64,000 nucleotides of DNA from Pseudomonas putida (GCF_001636055.1 NZ_CP011789.1:1984001-2048000), one strand, 5' to 3'; positions 31,361 to 41,106 are shown, counted from the stretch's first letter. Notes: generated by a model not told the origin, from the sequence alone. Numbers and translations: made by a program.

Positions 31361-33004
31361 ATGTTCAAAAAAGCTGGCAAGACCTTGCTGGGTCTGGCTG
31401 TCGCGGCGAGCTTCATGCAAGCGCACGCCGACGAAGCCAAGAAAGTCGATGTGCTCCTGATTGGCGGCGGCATCATGAGTTCGACCCTGGGCGTATGGCT
31501 CAGCGAACTGGAGCCGAGCTGGTCGATGGAAATGGTCGAGCGCCTGGATGGCGTCGCCGAGGAAAGCTCCAACGGCTGGAACAACGCCGGTACCGGCCAC
31601 TCCGCGCTGGCTGAGCTGAACTACACCCCGATGGACAAGGACGGCAAGGTCAACATCTCCAAGGCGATCGAGATCAACGAAGCCTTCCAGGTGTCGCGCC
31701 AGTTCTGGTCCTGGCAGGTTCGCCAGGGCGTGCTGAAGAACCCGAAATCGTTCATCAACACCACCCCGCACATGAGCTTCGTCTGGGGCGACGACAACAT
31801 CGCCTTCCTGAAGAAGCGTTACGAAGCACTGCAGGCGAGCCCGCTGTTCCGCCCGATGCAGTTCTCCGAAGACCACGCGCAGATCGCCAAGTGGGTCCCG
31901 CTGATGATGGAAGGGCGTGACCCGAACCAGAAGCTGGCCGTGACCTGGACGCCGATCGGCACCGACGTCAACTTCGGCGAGATCACCCGCCAGTTCGTCG
32001 GCCACCTGCAGACCCGCGACAACTTCAAGCTGAAGCTGTCCAGCGAAGTGCAGGACATCACCCGCAACAAGGACGGCTCCTGGCACGTCGAGTACAAGAA
32101 CCTGAAGGATGGCAGCACCTCTGCCACCGACGCCAAGTTCCTGTTCATCGGTGCCGGCGGCGGCGCCCTGAAGCTGCTGCAGAAGTCGGGCATTCCTGAA
32201 GCCAAGGAATACGCAGGCTTCCCGGTTGGCGGCTCGTTCCTGGTGACCGAGAACCCGACCGTTGCCATGCAGCACATGGCCAAGGCCTACGGCATCGCCT
32301 CGACCGGCGCGCCACCCATGTCGGTTCCGCACCTGGACACCCGCGTGCTGGACGGCAAGCGCGTGATCCTGTTCGGGCCATTCGCCACCTTCTCGACCAA
32401 GTTCCTGAAGAACGGCTCGTACCTGGACCTGCTGAGCAGCACCACCCTGCACAACGTCTGGCCGATGACCAAAGTGGGCATCGAGCAGTACCCGCTGGTC
32501 GAGTACCTCGCTGGCCAGGTGATGCTGTCGGATGACGACCGCTTCGAAGCCCTGCGCACCTACTTCCCGAACGCCAAGAAAGAAGACTGGCGCCTGTGGC
32601 AGGCCGGTCAGCGCGTGCAGATCATCAAGCGTGACGAAGAGAAGGGCGGTGTGCTGAAGCTGGGCACCGAAGTCGTGGCGTCCGAAGACCGCACCATCGC
32701 CGGTCTGCTGGGTGCTTCGCCAGGCGCCTCGACCGCTGCGCCGATCATGCTCAACGTACTGGAAACCGTGTTCAAGGAGAAGGTCGCCACGCCTGAGTGG
32801 CAGGCCCGCATCCGCGAAATCGTGCCGAGCTACGGTACCAAGCTGAACGATTCCGCTGCTGCCGTGCAGAAAGAGTGGAACTACACCGCTGAAGTGCTGC
32901 AACTGGAGAAGCCGCCGGTCATCGACCAGAGCGTCGGGACCAGCACCGGTGTCGAGTCGACCGCACCTGCCGAGAGCAAGGCTGCCAACGACATGGCGCT
33001 GTAA
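31361..33004 (+). CDS. mqo: Malate:quinone oxidoreductase
   Basis: FAD-dependent, membrane-associated enzyme oxidising malate to oxaloacetate and passing electrons to quinone, replacing or supporting NAD-malate dehydrogenase. The 547-residue protein has the FAD motif [17 protein letters not shown], the conserved [22 protein letters not shown] stretch (read as NNAGTGHS), and [14 protein letters not shown] near the C-terminus. The N-terminal 22 residues look like a signal peptide ([15 protein letters not shown]), seen in some Pseudomonas Mqo paralogues. A 263-bp leader precedes it and a double hairpin follows. Confidence 0.93.
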   Translation: MFKKAGKTLLGLAVAASFMQAHADEAKKVDVLLIGGGIMSSTLGVWLSELEPSWSMEMVERLDGVAEESSNGWNNAGTGHSALAELNYTPMDKDGKVNISKAIEINEAFQVSRQFWSWQVRQGVLKNPKSFINTTPHMSFVWGDDNIAFLKKRYEALQASPLFRPMQFSEDHAQIAKWVPLMMEGRDPNQKLAVTWTPIGTDVNFGEITRQFVGHLQTRDNFKLKLSSEVQDITRNKDGSWHVEYKNLKDGSTSATDAKFLFIGAGGGALKLLQKSGIPEAKEYAGFPVGGSFLVTENPTVAMQHMAKAYGIASTGAPPMSVPHLDTRVLDGKRVILFGPFATFSTKFLKNGSYLDLLSSTTLHNVWPMTKVGIEQYPLVEYLAGQVMLSDDDRFEALRTYFPNAKKEDWRLWQAGQRVQIIKRDEEKGGVLKLGTEVVASEDRTIAGLLGASPGASTAAPIMLNVLETVFKEKVATPEWQARIREIVPSYGTKLNDSAAAVQKEWNYTAEVLQLEKPPVIDQSVGTSTGVESTAPAESKAANDMAL

Positions 33005-33019
33005 GCTGCCTGAGGAGAT

Positions 33020-33089
33020 GGCCTGTCGTCCGACAGGCCGTTGCCTGAAAAGCCACGAGGATCGCCGCAGGCGGGCTCGTGGCTTTTTT
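33020..33089 (+). terminator. Double hairpin terminator of mqo
   Basis: First stem GGCCTGTCG/CGACAGGCC (33020-33039), then AAAAGCCACGAG/CTCGTGGCTTTTTT (33048-33089) ending in a T-run. Confidence 0.88.
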
Positions 33090-33121
33090 GTGCCTGGTTA
33101 CAGTGTTTTGTGGCAGCGAGT

Positions 33122-33213
33122 CCCTGTGGGAGCGGGGCTTGCCCGCGAACACCGGCGAAGCCGGTGCCATCCACCGCGGCGTTCTTTTCGCGGGCAAGCC
33201 CGCTCCCACAGGG
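33122..33213. repeat. Paired REP elements
   Basis: Inverted copies of CCCTGTGGGAGCGGGGCTTG and its complement (arms at 33122-33148 and 33187-33213) flank a smaller ACCGGC/GCCGGT hairpin. They separate mqo from the convergent HrpK-like gene. Confidence 0.9.
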
Positions 33214-33232
33214 ATGGATTGCAATCAGTGGT

Positions 33233-36200
33233 TCAATGATCCACGTGCAACTTGTCGTCCAGGCGGTTGCTCGACGAGCCATTCTTCTGCGGCGTCTCGT
33301 CGAAATGCTTCCATTCGGCCTCCTGGAAGCGGAACAGGCTGTCATCCTCCGGCGCCTCGCGGTCGCCGTAATGGTGGATCGAGTAGTGGGCATACTCGAC
33401 CTTGTCCGCCCAGTCGCCCTGCAACAATCCATCGGCCGCCAGGTCCCGGTACCAGTCGTTTTCCTTCTCGCTGGCCTTCTGCCGTTTGTTGTGATCGACG
33501 AAGTAACCGATGATCCCGCCGATCACCCCCAGCACCACGCCCACCAGGAAGAAAGGCCCGGTCAGCGCTGCGGCCGTGCCTGCACCGAACAGGCTGGCAG
33601 CACCGAGTACACCGGCCGAGGCACCGAAGGCACCGCCGGCGATCTGCAGCCCACCGGAGGCCTTGGCCAGCGGATCGCCATCCTTGATTGCGTTCTTGAT
33701 GGTGAAGGCCCCCAGGACGATGTCGGCGAAACCACCGGCAAGGTCGGTGGCCGGACCCAGTACCTTGATCACCGACCCCGCAATCTTCGCCGCCTTGCCC
33801 GGTGGCAGCTTGACCGTGCCGGAGGCTGATACGGCGTCCTCCAGGCGCTGGGTAATGCCGCCATAGGCGTTCTTGGCGGCGTTGGCGTTGCCTGCGCCGT
33901 CACCGAGCACGTCGGAAAAGTCCCCGAGCTTGCTGCCGGGCAGGGTATCGAGCGCTTCGGCGATCTTGGCCTTGGTGCTCGCCGGCAGCTCGCTGAGCTT
34001 GAATTCGAACTTCGGCTCCTGGATCCCGCCCTTGCCCCAGATCTCCGGCAGGGTCTTGTCCAGGCCGAGGAAATCAACCAACCCGCTCTTGCCGACCAGC
34101 CCGCCGATGGCATCGCCGACCTTGGCGAAGTGGCTGCCAGCGCCGGCAAAACTGACGAAGTCCTTGGCGATCGACAGGCGTTGCTGCCAGGTCTCGCCCA
34201 GCTTGCCGCCCTGGCCGACCAGTTGATAGATGCCCGAGAACAGGTTCACCCCGGCACCCAGCGTGCCGAGGATGCCCTTGCTGTTGAGGGCGCTGAACAC
34301 CTCGCCGAGGGTGCCGCGGTCGGCAATCGGCACATAGGGCTTGGACAGCACGGTCTTCAGGTCGGCCTCGCTGATGCTGCCCTTGGCCATGTCGATCTGC
34401 GACAGCTCTTCGAGCACCTTGGTGACCACCGAGGACTTCTGCTTGCCCTGCAGCCCCTCTTCGAGAAACTTCTCGATGACCTCCTGGGTGCGCCGCGGCA
34501 TGTCCAGCAGCGAGCCCTTGAGCACACTCTTGAGCAGGCCGAACAGGTCCTTGGTGGCCAGCTCCTTGTTCTCGTCGGAAATCTTGCTCGGGTCGCCGAC
34601 CAGGTCATTGAGGTCGCTGGTCAGGCCGTCGGCCTGGATCGACTGGGCCGCCTTGGTCGCCGCCTCCGGATCGAACAACGACAAGGCCGAGAGCGTATTG
34701 TTGAGGTCTTCCTTGGCCTCGTGGTCCTTGCCCTGCTTCTGCAGGTCCTTGAGGTAGGCGATGTAGTCGGGGTTGTTGGTCAGGTCGAGCAGCTTCTGCT
34801 TGACCTCGTCCTTGTTGGGGATGCGGTTGAGCGCATCGTCCATCTTCGACTTGTAGTCCTTCTGGATGGTCTCGTCGGCGAACAGGGTGCTGATCTGCTC
34901 CTTGAGCTTGCCGCCGTCGATGATGTCGTGCATGTCGGCGGAGGTGAGCTCGGTCTGCTCCTTGTCGAACACCCGCCATGTGCCGCCGAAGGCGCCGGGC
35001 TCTTCCTCGTAGCCGGTGATGCCGCGGCCGTTCTGGTAGGCAGCCTGCGCTTCGAGGGCGCGGACCAGCTTGGCGCGCGGGTCGTCCTTGGCGATCGAGC
35101 CGTCCTGCACGCCCTTGCGGTAGCTGTCGAGCAACTCTTTGGTGGCCAACTCGCCCACGGTCAGTTCGGGCGAGGACGCATCCTTCTCATCGGCCTTGAC
35201 CCCGGTCTTGAGATTGAGCGCATCGAGTTCCTCGCGCGGTGGCAGGTTGTACTTGCTGCGGGTCTCATCGACCTCGCCCTTGGTCCAGCCTTCCCACTTG
35301 CCGACCACTTCGTCGTACAGCTGTGGGCTCAGCTCCTTGGAGACGATGAACTTGCCCTCGTCGGTCTCGAAGCGGATCAGGCCATCGCCCAGCTCGTCCG
35401 GCGAGCCGAAGGACATGTCCTTGTTCTTGAGAAAATCGTTGGGGCCGGCGAGCTTGTAGCCCTCCTTCTCGCTGTCGTGGATCTTGCCCCAGGTGTCGTT
35501 GGCGGTCGCCACCTGCTTGAACAGCTCCGGCGAGATGTCGCGCGAGACCACGACCTTGGTGCCGTCGTGGGTTTCGTAGGTGAGGACATTGTCTTCCTGG
35601 CCGGTGGTCCAGCCGAAGCCCTTGTAGTCGTTCAGGCCCGGGGCCTGGGTGTTGGCATCGGCCAGCACGGCACCGTTGTCCAGTGCGGTGCGGATGTCGC
35701 CAGCCTTGGCCGGGTCGCTGTAGACCTCGTGCAGGCCGGCCAGGTAATCGAACAGCTTGGGGTTGTCGTCGCGGGCGACCACCACTTTCTCGCCATTGTG
35801 TTCGTAGCGGATAAGGTCCGGGCCGACCTCGTCGCGGGCACCGATGGCCGTGCCGTCGAAGGGCGGCCAGACTTCATTGTCAGTGGCACGCCGGTAGCCG
35901 TCGGCTTCGCTGGCCTGCAGGCCCGAGAGGCTGTCATAGGCACTGGCGGCGGCCTTGTACAGCTCGGGATTGTCGCGCTCGGACACCACGTACTTGCTGC
36001 CATCCTGGGTCTCATAGCGGATCACGCCCGGGCCGACTTCCTCGGCCGGGCCCACGGCGCGGAAGTCGCCAAGCGCGCCGGGTACCTGCTGGTCGGCGCC
36101 GGCCCATTGGTAGCCATCGGCGATGCTGCTGTTGATGCCCGAGAGTGCCTTGTAGTCCTGCGAGACCTGTTTGAACAGGTCAGGGTTGTCCTGCTCGGCG

Positions 36201-36658
36201 ACGATGTAGGCCTTGCCGTCGGCGGTCTGGTAGCGGATCAGGCCGGGGCCGACTTCGTCAGCGGCACCGATGGCCTTGTAGTCAGCGAGGGTAGCGGGGG
36301 CCTGGGCGTCCTTGCCGAGCAGTTCGTAGCCGTCCTGCTTGCTCTTGGCGATGGCCTCCAGTGCCGGGCGGGCCTCGACGATCTGTTGGTAGAGCTTGGG
36401 GTTGGTGGCCTTGCTGACCAGCACGGCATCGCCTGCGGTCGTCACGTAGCGCACGGTGTCGGCCCCCTGGGCGCCAGGGGCTTCGATCGAGGCCAGCTCG
36501 CCCAATGCGGGCATCTGCTCGTCGGGCTTGGCACTGCGGTAGCTGTCGGCGTTGCGCTCGCTGTTGGCGAGCAGCACGCGGAAGGTGGCGGCGGGCTTGT
36601 GGTCGCGTGGCTCTGACAGTTTGATGTCGGCGCTGCGGGTGAGGGGGCTGGTCGACAT
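33233..36658 (-). CDS. Large repeat protein with HrpK-like C-terminal half, paralogue 1
   Basis: Protein of 1141 residues, start ATG at 36658 preceded by AAAGGAG. The N-terminal 450 residues hold six imperfect repeats of about 70-76 residues, each with a core like GLIRYQTADGKAYIVAEQDN, anchored near residues 68, 139, 211, 281, 357 and 426. The middle is helical and charged. Residues about 1001-1052 form a long Gly/Ala-rich hydrophobic segment (FFLVGVVLGVIGGIIGYFV), followed by an acidic, aromatic tail. No Sec signal peptide is seen. The segment DGSIAKDDPRAKLVRALEA is shared exactly with the second large protein at the window end. The C-terminal half resembles the HrpK type III effector/translocator family by general pattern; that match is from memory. 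Probable T3SS substrate forming or entering membranes; function unproven. Confidence 0.55.
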   Translation of the reverse strand: MSTSPLTRSADIKLSEPRDHKPAATFRVLLANSERNADSYRSAKPDEQMPALGELASIEAPGAQGADTVRYVTTAGDAVLVSKATNPKLYQQIVEARPALEAIAKSKQDGYELLGKDAQAPATLADYKAIGAADEVGPGLIRYQTADGKAYIVAEQDNPDLFKQVSQDYKALSGINSSIADGYQWAGADQQVPGALGDFRAVGPAEEVGPGVIRYETQDGSKYVVSERDNPELYKAAASAYDSLSGLQASEADGYRRATDNEVWPPFDGTAIGARDEVGPDLIRYEHNGEKVVVARDDNPKLFDYLAGLHEVYSDPAKAGDIRTALDNGAVLADANTQAPGLNDYKGFGWTTGQEDNVLTYETHDGTKVVVSRDISPELFKQVATANDTWGKIHDSEKEGYKLAGPNDFLKNKDMSFGSPDELGDGLIRFETDEGKFIVSKELSPQLYDEVVGKWEGWTKGEVDETRSKYNLPPREELDALNLKTGVKADEKDASSPELTVGELATKELLDSYRKGVQDGSIAKDDPRAKLVRALEAQAAYQNGRGITGYEEEPGAFGGTWRVFDKEQTELTSADMHDIIDGGKLKEQISTLFADETIQKDYKSKMDDALNRIPNKDEVKQKLLDLTNNPDYIAYLKDLQKQGKDHEAKEDLNNTLSALSLFDPEAATKAAQSIQADGLTSDLNDLVGDPSKISDENKELATKDLFGLLKSVLKGSLLDMPRRTQEVIEKFLEEGLQGKQKSSVVTKVLEELSQIDMAKGSISEADLKTVLSKPYVPIADRGTLGEVFSALNSKGILGTLGAGVNLFSGIYQLVGQGGKLGETWQQRLSIAKDFVSFAGAGSHFAKVGDAIGGLVGKSGLVDFLGLDKTLPEIWGKGGIQEPKFEFKLSELPASTKAKIAEALDTLPGSKLGDFSDVLGDGAGNANAAKNAYGGITQRLEDAVSASGTVKLPPGKAAKIAGSVIKVLGPATDLAGGFADIVLGAFTIKNAIKDGDPLAKASGGLQIAGGAFGASAGVLGAASLFGAGTAAALTGPFFLVGVVLGVIGGIIGYFVDHNKRQKASEKENDWYRDLAADGLLQGDWADKVEYAHYSIHHYGDREAPEDDSLFRFQEAEWKHFDETPQKNGSSSNRLDDKLHVDH

Positions 36659-36988
36659 GCCGTGAAACTCCTTTCGTCGGGGCAGAAAGGGCGCAAGGCG
36701 TGTCAGTGTTGCTGGACGCTCGGCGACCCTCGAGGCGGCTCGACGGTAGCAGAACAAGATGTAAGCAAAGATTTCAGTGCGCGGGAATTCACAACGTTTT
36801 ACGTCTGTGAAACAGCGGTCCTGATCGGTACGGCAGAGGCAATAACCCTACCGTTAATCCGATTATTTTACCTATGGCAAATGGCCAGCTAGCCTGCAAA
36901 TCAGCGTCAGGGATAACGCTGAATACTGGGACCATGAAGGGCCCGCCTCTTGTGTCGTCCCGACGCTTTATCTGCTGAGGAGACGATA
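36659..36988. other. Divergent intergenic region, 330 bp
   Basis: AT-richer than its surroundings and without a credible gene. It must hold the promoters of the HrpK-like gene (minus) and the cytochrome-c operon (plus). A tandem pair AATTCACAAC-GTTTTACGTC lies at 36786-36805 and resembles the pair upstream of the T3SS operon; TCTGTGAAAC follows at 36804-36813. Confidence 0.6.
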
Positions 36989-38341
36989 ATGAGAAAACGA
37001 CCGAAACACCTGGCCTGCCTGGGCGCAGGCTTCACCAGCGTACTGGCCATGGCCGCTGTGGCAGACAGCCCCGTGCTGTCGCCGCAGATTCCCTTCGATG
37101 TCACCGTCGTGGCACCGCCCACACCTACCCTTGAAAGCCTGCAGCACGATTTCGACCTGTTGTCGTGGAAGACCTTCGTCGCCCTGAACTGGCCGGCCAA
37201 GCCCGATGGCAGTGCCGACACCGATGCACCGATCGGCAAGCCGAACACAACGACGGTGTGGGAGTCGTGGAAGGAGAGTTACGAGATCTTCCTGCCCAAG
37301 GGGCAGAAACCTGTAGGTTGGCACGAGAAAGCCCCGCTTCCCGCGGCCTGTGAGGGCAAGGGCAACCTGCCTGTGCTGCAGCAGATGGGCAAGGTCGCCG
37401 GAGTGCTCGATGAGTTCATCCAGCCGTTCAAGACCGGGCCACTGGTCGACCAGAGCGGGCAGTACACGCGCAACGCGATCATGGTCAACCAGCCGATGTT
37501 CGACGATATCGTCAACAACGGCCTCTACAGCAAGGAGGGGCAACAGGCGTTCCTCGGCAAGAGCGACAACCGCATCGCCTTTGCCTGCGGTTCGAACGAG
37601 GATAAGCGGGTCGGCGCGATCATGGTCAAGTCGGCCTGGAAGGTCCTCGACGCAAGCGACAAGGCCGATGAGTTCCATGCCGTCGATGCGCTGGTCTACA
37701 CCCCGGGCAATGACGATCCGGACAAAGGGGCGCTCATCCCCGAGTCGTGCAGTGCGCAGAAGGTCGGCCTGGTCGGGCTGCACATCGTGCACAAGACCCA
37801 GGACGCGCAGCAGTGGGTGTGGTCGACGTTCGAGCACGTGCGCAACGTGCCGGAAAAGACCACGCCGGTGAGTGAGCGCAAGGGGCCGTACCTGTTCTAT
37901 GACGCCAAGGCCGATCGGCCGATCAACGAGCCGCCGGCGCAGCCGTGGGATCCGTCGAAAAAGGCCGAGCCATCGCAGATCGTGCGCGAGATTCCGATCA
38001 CTGCCGCCGCCCAGGCGCTCAACCAGCAGTGGCGAGGCGCGCTGGCCGGCACGGTCTGGGCCAACTACCAACTGGTCAGTACGCAATGGCCGACCAAGCC
38101 CGCCAAGGATCCGAAGTGCCAGGTACCGGACCCGGTCAATCCCTTGGGCTCTCCGGCGCCAAGCTTCCTGGCCAACGCGACGCTGGAAACCTACAACCAG
38201 GGCACCGTGCCGCAGGCGTCTTCGAGCTGCATGGAGTGCCACAACAACGCGACCACCCGGGTGACCGAGTCGCCGCGCACCAGTTTCGCCGACTTCACCT
38301 TCCTGCTTGAACGTGCCCAATCCACTGGCGCCAAGGAGTGA
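36989..38341 (+). CDS. Exported c-type cytochrome-like subunit
   Basis: Protein of 450 residues with a signal peptide (LACLGAGFTSVLAMAAVADS) and a single heme-c motif CMECH at residues 414-418 near the C-terminus. The rest is unlike classical multi-heme dehydrogenase cytochromes; I do not recognise the large N-terminal domain (DLLSWKTFVALNWPAKPDG). It starts an operon with a small subunit and a GMC oxidoreductase, so it probably accepts electrons from the flavoprotein in the periplasm. RBS GAGGAG at 36977-36982 fixes the start. Confidence 0.7.
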   Translation: MRKRPKHLACLGAGFTSVLAMAAVADSPVLSPQIPFDVTVVAPPTPTLESLQHDFDLLSWKTFVALNWPAKPDGSADTDAPIGKPNTTTVWESWKESYEIFLPKGQKPVGWHEKAPLPAACEGKGNLPVLQQMGKVAGVLDEFIQPFKTGPLVDQSGQYTRNAIMVNQPMFDDIVNNGLYSKEGQQAFLGKSDNRIAFACGSNEDKRVGAIMVKSAWKVLDASDKADEFHAVDALVYTPGNDDPDKGALIPESCSAQKVGLVGLHIVHKTQDAQQWVWSTFEHVRNVPEKTTPVSERKGPYLFYDAKADRPINEPPAQPWDPSKKAEPSQIVREIPITAAAQALNQQWRGALAGTVWANYQLVSTQWPTKPAKDPKCQVPDPVNPLGSPAPSFLANATLETYNQGTVPQASSSCMECHNNATTRVTESPRTSFADFTFLLERAQSTGAKE

Positions 38342-38345
38342 TGCC

Positions 38346-38843
38346 ATGAACGACCAGAACCTGCAGAACTTCATCGAGCTTTCGGCACTGCTGACGGGCC
38401 TGTCCAGCGACCACCTTGCTCCGTCCGACGACCCGGTCAACCTGCCACCGGTGTTTTTCGCCACAGCGCAAAGCGGCATGGGCGCGGCAGCCTTCAGCCA
38501 TCTGCTGGAGCTGTTTGTCAGCCTCAAGGGTCGGCCCGAGAAAGAGATCGCCGCCGCCATTCTGGACCGCAAGGATTCACCGATCGCCCAAGGCGCGCGT
38601 TCGATCATGAAGCTCTGGCTGCTGGGCAGTTGGTACCAGCCCTACGACCTGAAGGACGCGCAGAAAACCCAAGGTGATATCCACGTGGTTTCCGACCAGG
38701 CCTACAAGGAAAGCTGGGCGTGGAAGATCGCCCAGGCCCATCCCATGGGCTACAGCCAGTATCACTTCGGCTACTGGGCCGAGCAGCCACCAACCCTCGA
38801 GCAATTCACCGGTGTCAAAGCCAAGGAAGGGCAGCAGCCATGA
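38346..38843 (+). CDS. Small subunit of a GMC-type dehydrogenase
   Basis: Protein of 165 residues resembling the small subunits of membrane-bound sugar dehydrogenases (sorbitol, fructose and gluconate types): an N-terminal LSALLTG.... region, IAAAILDRKDSPIAQGARSI, LWLLGSWYQPY and a late WKIAQAHPMGYSQYHFGYW stretch. Such subunits usually carry a Tat signal that exports the flavoprotein with them; none is visible here. Lies 4 bp after the cytochrome gene and overlaps the next start (ATGA). Confidence 0.72.
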   Translation: MNDQNLQNFIELSALLTGLSSDHLAPSDDPVNLPPVFFATAQSGMGAAAFSHLLELFVSLKGRPEKEIAAAILDRKDSPIAQGARSIMKLWLLGSWYQPYDLKDAQKTQGDIHVVSDQAYKESWAWKIAQAHPMGYSQYHFGYWAEQPPTLEQFTGVKAKEGQQP

Positions 38844-41062
38844 GCCTCGTACAAGCCAAGAACATCGAGCAAGCCGATGTGATCGTCGTGGGCGCCGGCA
38901 TGGCCGGCAGCGTGATGGCCTACCAGTTGGGCCTGGCCGGGCTCAAGGTACTGGTGCTGGAGTCGGGGCCGGCGATTCCGCCGAACCGCAGCGAGTACCT
39001 GGAGCGTTTCTACACCGCGGTGCTCAAATCGCCTGAATCGCCCTATCCGCCTGAGCAGAGCGAGCAGACCCCGGACAAGCAGTTCGCCCCCCGGGCCACC
39101 ATCCAGGACCTGATCACCGCCGGCGGCAGCGACCCGCACAAGGAGCAGAAAAGCTACCTGGTACAAAAGGGGCCACTGCTGTTCGCCAGCACCTACGAGC
39201 GGGTCGGTGGCGGCACCATGTGGCACTGGATGGGCACCGCACTGCGCCTGTTGCCCAATGACTTTCGCATGAAGTCGGCCTACAACGTCGGGGTCGATTG
39301 GCCGATCAGCTATGCCGACCTGCAGACCGCGTACTGCCGCGCCGAGGAGGAGATGGGCGTGTCTGCCGACGTGGCGGCCCAGTCCTACCTCGGCGTGACC
39401 TTCCCCGAGGGCTACCAGTACCGCATGCACGGCATCCCGCCTTCGCTGGTCGACCAGGGCGTGGCCAAGGCAATCGACGGCAAGCGCTATAACGGCATCA
39501 CGCTGAAGGTGCGCCCGACCCCGGCCGGACGCAACTCGCAGAACGACAACGGGCGGCGGGTCTGTGCCGGTAATACCAGCTGTACGCCGATCTGCCCGAT
39601 CCAGGCCAAGTACGATGCCACCGTGACCATGGCCAAGGCGCTGGACACCGGCAACGTGCGCATCCTCTACCAGACCGTGGCCAGCAAGGTGCTGGTGACC
39701 GACAAGCAAGTCAGTGGCATCGAGTTCATCCAGTACCAGGCCGATGGCAAGCGCAATGATGGCGTAGCCCAAGGCCAGCGTTACGTCATCGCCGCCCATG
39801 CCATCGAGACGCCGAAACTGCTGCTCAACTCCAAGAGCAAGGATTGGCCGGATGGGGTTGCCAACAGCAGCAAGCAGCTTGGCTGTGGCTTGTCGGACCA
39901 CCCGGTGTACCTGGCCTGGGGCCTGATGCCCGAGGGTAAACCGCTGTTCCCGTTCCGTGGCCCGCTGTCGACTTCAGGCATCGAGGAAATGCGTGACGGC
40001 GACTTTCGCAGGAAACATGCGGCCTGGCGTATCGAGATCGGCAACGAGGGCTGGAACTGGTCGCAGGAGGACCCGTACAAGGCCGTTTGCGACTACATCG
40101 ACGGGACCAACGAAGGCGGGACCAACCCCAAGACGTCGGCGCTGTCTGGCAAGGAGCTGGTGCAGCAGCTCAACAGCGTGCTGACTCGCCAGTTCCGCCT
40201 GGGCTTTCTGGTCGAGCAGTTGGAAAAAGACCCGGACAAGGCGCTGTGTCGAGTGAAGGTCAGCGATACCCTCACCGATGGCCTCGGACTGGCTCGACCG
40301 GAGATCGAATATGATTTTTCCGACTACACCAAGGAAGGGTTCAGGCAGGCGCGTTTGGCCGCAACGCACATCATCACCGAGCTGATGGGCGCCAGCGAGC
40401 TGACCAACTTCCATCCAGACAAGAACGGCGGACCGCAAACGGTGTTCGATTATGGCAACGAACGCTATGCGTTCTATGGCGCGGGGCACCTGATGGGCAC
40501 CTACCGCATGGGTAGCGACCCGGGCAAGTCGGTGGTCGACAAGCAGCAGCGCAGTTGGGACCACAAGAACCTGTTCCTGGTCGGCGACGGCGTGTTCCCC
40601 ACCACCGGCACCGCCAACCCGACCCTGACCATCACCGCGCTGACCTTCCAGGCTGCCGATGTGGTGGCCAGCGACCTGCTTGCGCGCACCGTCGAGGTCC
40701 AGGCCAACCAGGCCTGGCAGGGGACCGGGGTGCAGGTCAATGGCCACAGTTGGCAGTTGGCGGTGTGCAAGGGCGGGCAGTGGACGGCCAACCCGGCGAC
40801 CGGGTTCGTGGGCGCCAGGGGTAATGCCGGTTTGATCGCCAAGTCCGGCTATACCTTGCCCGGGCAGAACGAAGGTGCGCTGATCGGCCGTATCGGCAGC
40901 AACGGAACGCCGTTCCTGGTGGGGGACAAGGTGCAGTTGCCCCGCGGTCAGAAGGGCGAGCTGCAGTTGTGCATCAATGACGATCTGCAGGGGCGCTACG
41001 GGGTTGGTCTGCGCGACAACCTGGGCAGCTTGAGCGTCGAGCTGAGCTTCGGATCCTTGTAG
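38840..41062 (+). CDS. GMC oxidoreductase fused to a LecA (PA-IL)-like domain
   Basis: Flavoprotein of 740 residues. FAD-binding GAGMAG lies at residues 18-23 (DVIVVGAGMAGSVMAYQL), GGGTMWHWMGTALRL follows, and the catalytic end has HLMGTYRMGSDPGKSVVD and GTANPTLTITALTFQAAD. After about residue 615 comes a separate domain of about 121 residues with GALIGRIGSNGTPFLVGDKV and LQLCINDDLQGRYG.....DNLGSLSVEL. This aligns by eye with P. aeruginosa PA-IL (GALVMKIGNSGTIPVNTG; IYNDVPGTYGNNSGSFSV), a calcium-dependent galactose lectin of the same size. One Ca ligand Asp appears kept; a five-residue insertion alters the rest. Probably a sugar or alcohol dehydrogenase with a carbohydrate-targeting tail. 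Confidence 0.8.
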   Translation: MSLVQAKNIEQADVIVVGAGMAGSVMAYQLGLAGLKVLVLESGPAIPPNRSEYLERFYTAVLKSPESPYPPEQSEQTPDKQFAPRATIQDLITAGGSDPHKEQKSYLVQKGPLLFASTYERVGGGTMWHWMGTALRLLPNDFRMKSAYNVGVDWPISYADLQTAYCRAEEEMGVSADVAAQSYLGVTFPEGYQYRMHGIPPSLVDQGVAKAIDGKRYNGITLKVRPTPAGRNSQNDNGRRVCAGNTSCTPICPIQAKYDATVTMAKALDTGNVRILYQTVASKVLVTDKQVSGIEFIQYQADGKRNDGVAQGQRYVIAAHAIETPKLLLNSKSKDWPDGVANSSKQLGCGLSDHPVYLAWGLMPEGKPLFPFRGPLSTSGIEEMRDGDFRRKHAAWRIEIGNEGWNWSQEDPYKAVCDYIDGTNEGGTNPKTSALSGKELVQQLNSVLTRQFRLGFLVEQLEKDPDKALCRVKVSDTLTDGLGLARPEIEYDFSDYTKEGFRQARLAATHIITELMGASELTNFHPDKNGGPQTVFDYGNERYAFYGAGHLMGTYRMGSDPGKSVVDKQQRSWDHKNLFLVGDGVFPTTGTANPTLTITALTFQAADVVASDLLARTVEVQANQAWQGTGVQVNGHSWQLAVCKGGQWTANPATGFVGARGNAGLIAKSGYTLPGQNEGALIGRIGSNGTPFLVGDKVQLPRGQKGELQLCINDDLQGRYGVGLRDNLGSLSVELSFGSL

Positions 41063-41080
41063 TCCGCGATGGCAGGATGG

Positions 41081-41099
41081 GCACCGGCGTGGCCGGTGC
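41081..41099. terminator. Short hairpin between convergent genes
   Basis: GCACCGGC-GTG-GCCGGTGC stem-loop between the GMC gene and the convergent permease gene; no T-run on the plus strand, so termination strength is uncertain. Confidence 0.55.
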
Positions 41100-41106
41100 T
41101 CTCCGA

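Noticed and set aside
33122-33213. Possible CRISPR or attachment-site repeats
   Set aside because: The repeats are inverted REP pairs of the type seen throughout Pseudomonas genomes, with no spacers, direct-repeat periodicity or integrase nearby.
34130-36616. Plus-strand frame of 828 codons inside the HrpK-like gene
   Set aside because: Mirror of the repeats on the other strand; apparent repeats and hydrophobic runs come from complementing the real coding sequence, and there is no start signal.
36968-38608. Minus-strand frame of 546 codons opposite the cytochrome and small-subunit genes
   Set aside because: Arg-rich shadow; the plus-strand genes have ribosome-binding sites, a signal peptide and a heme motif.
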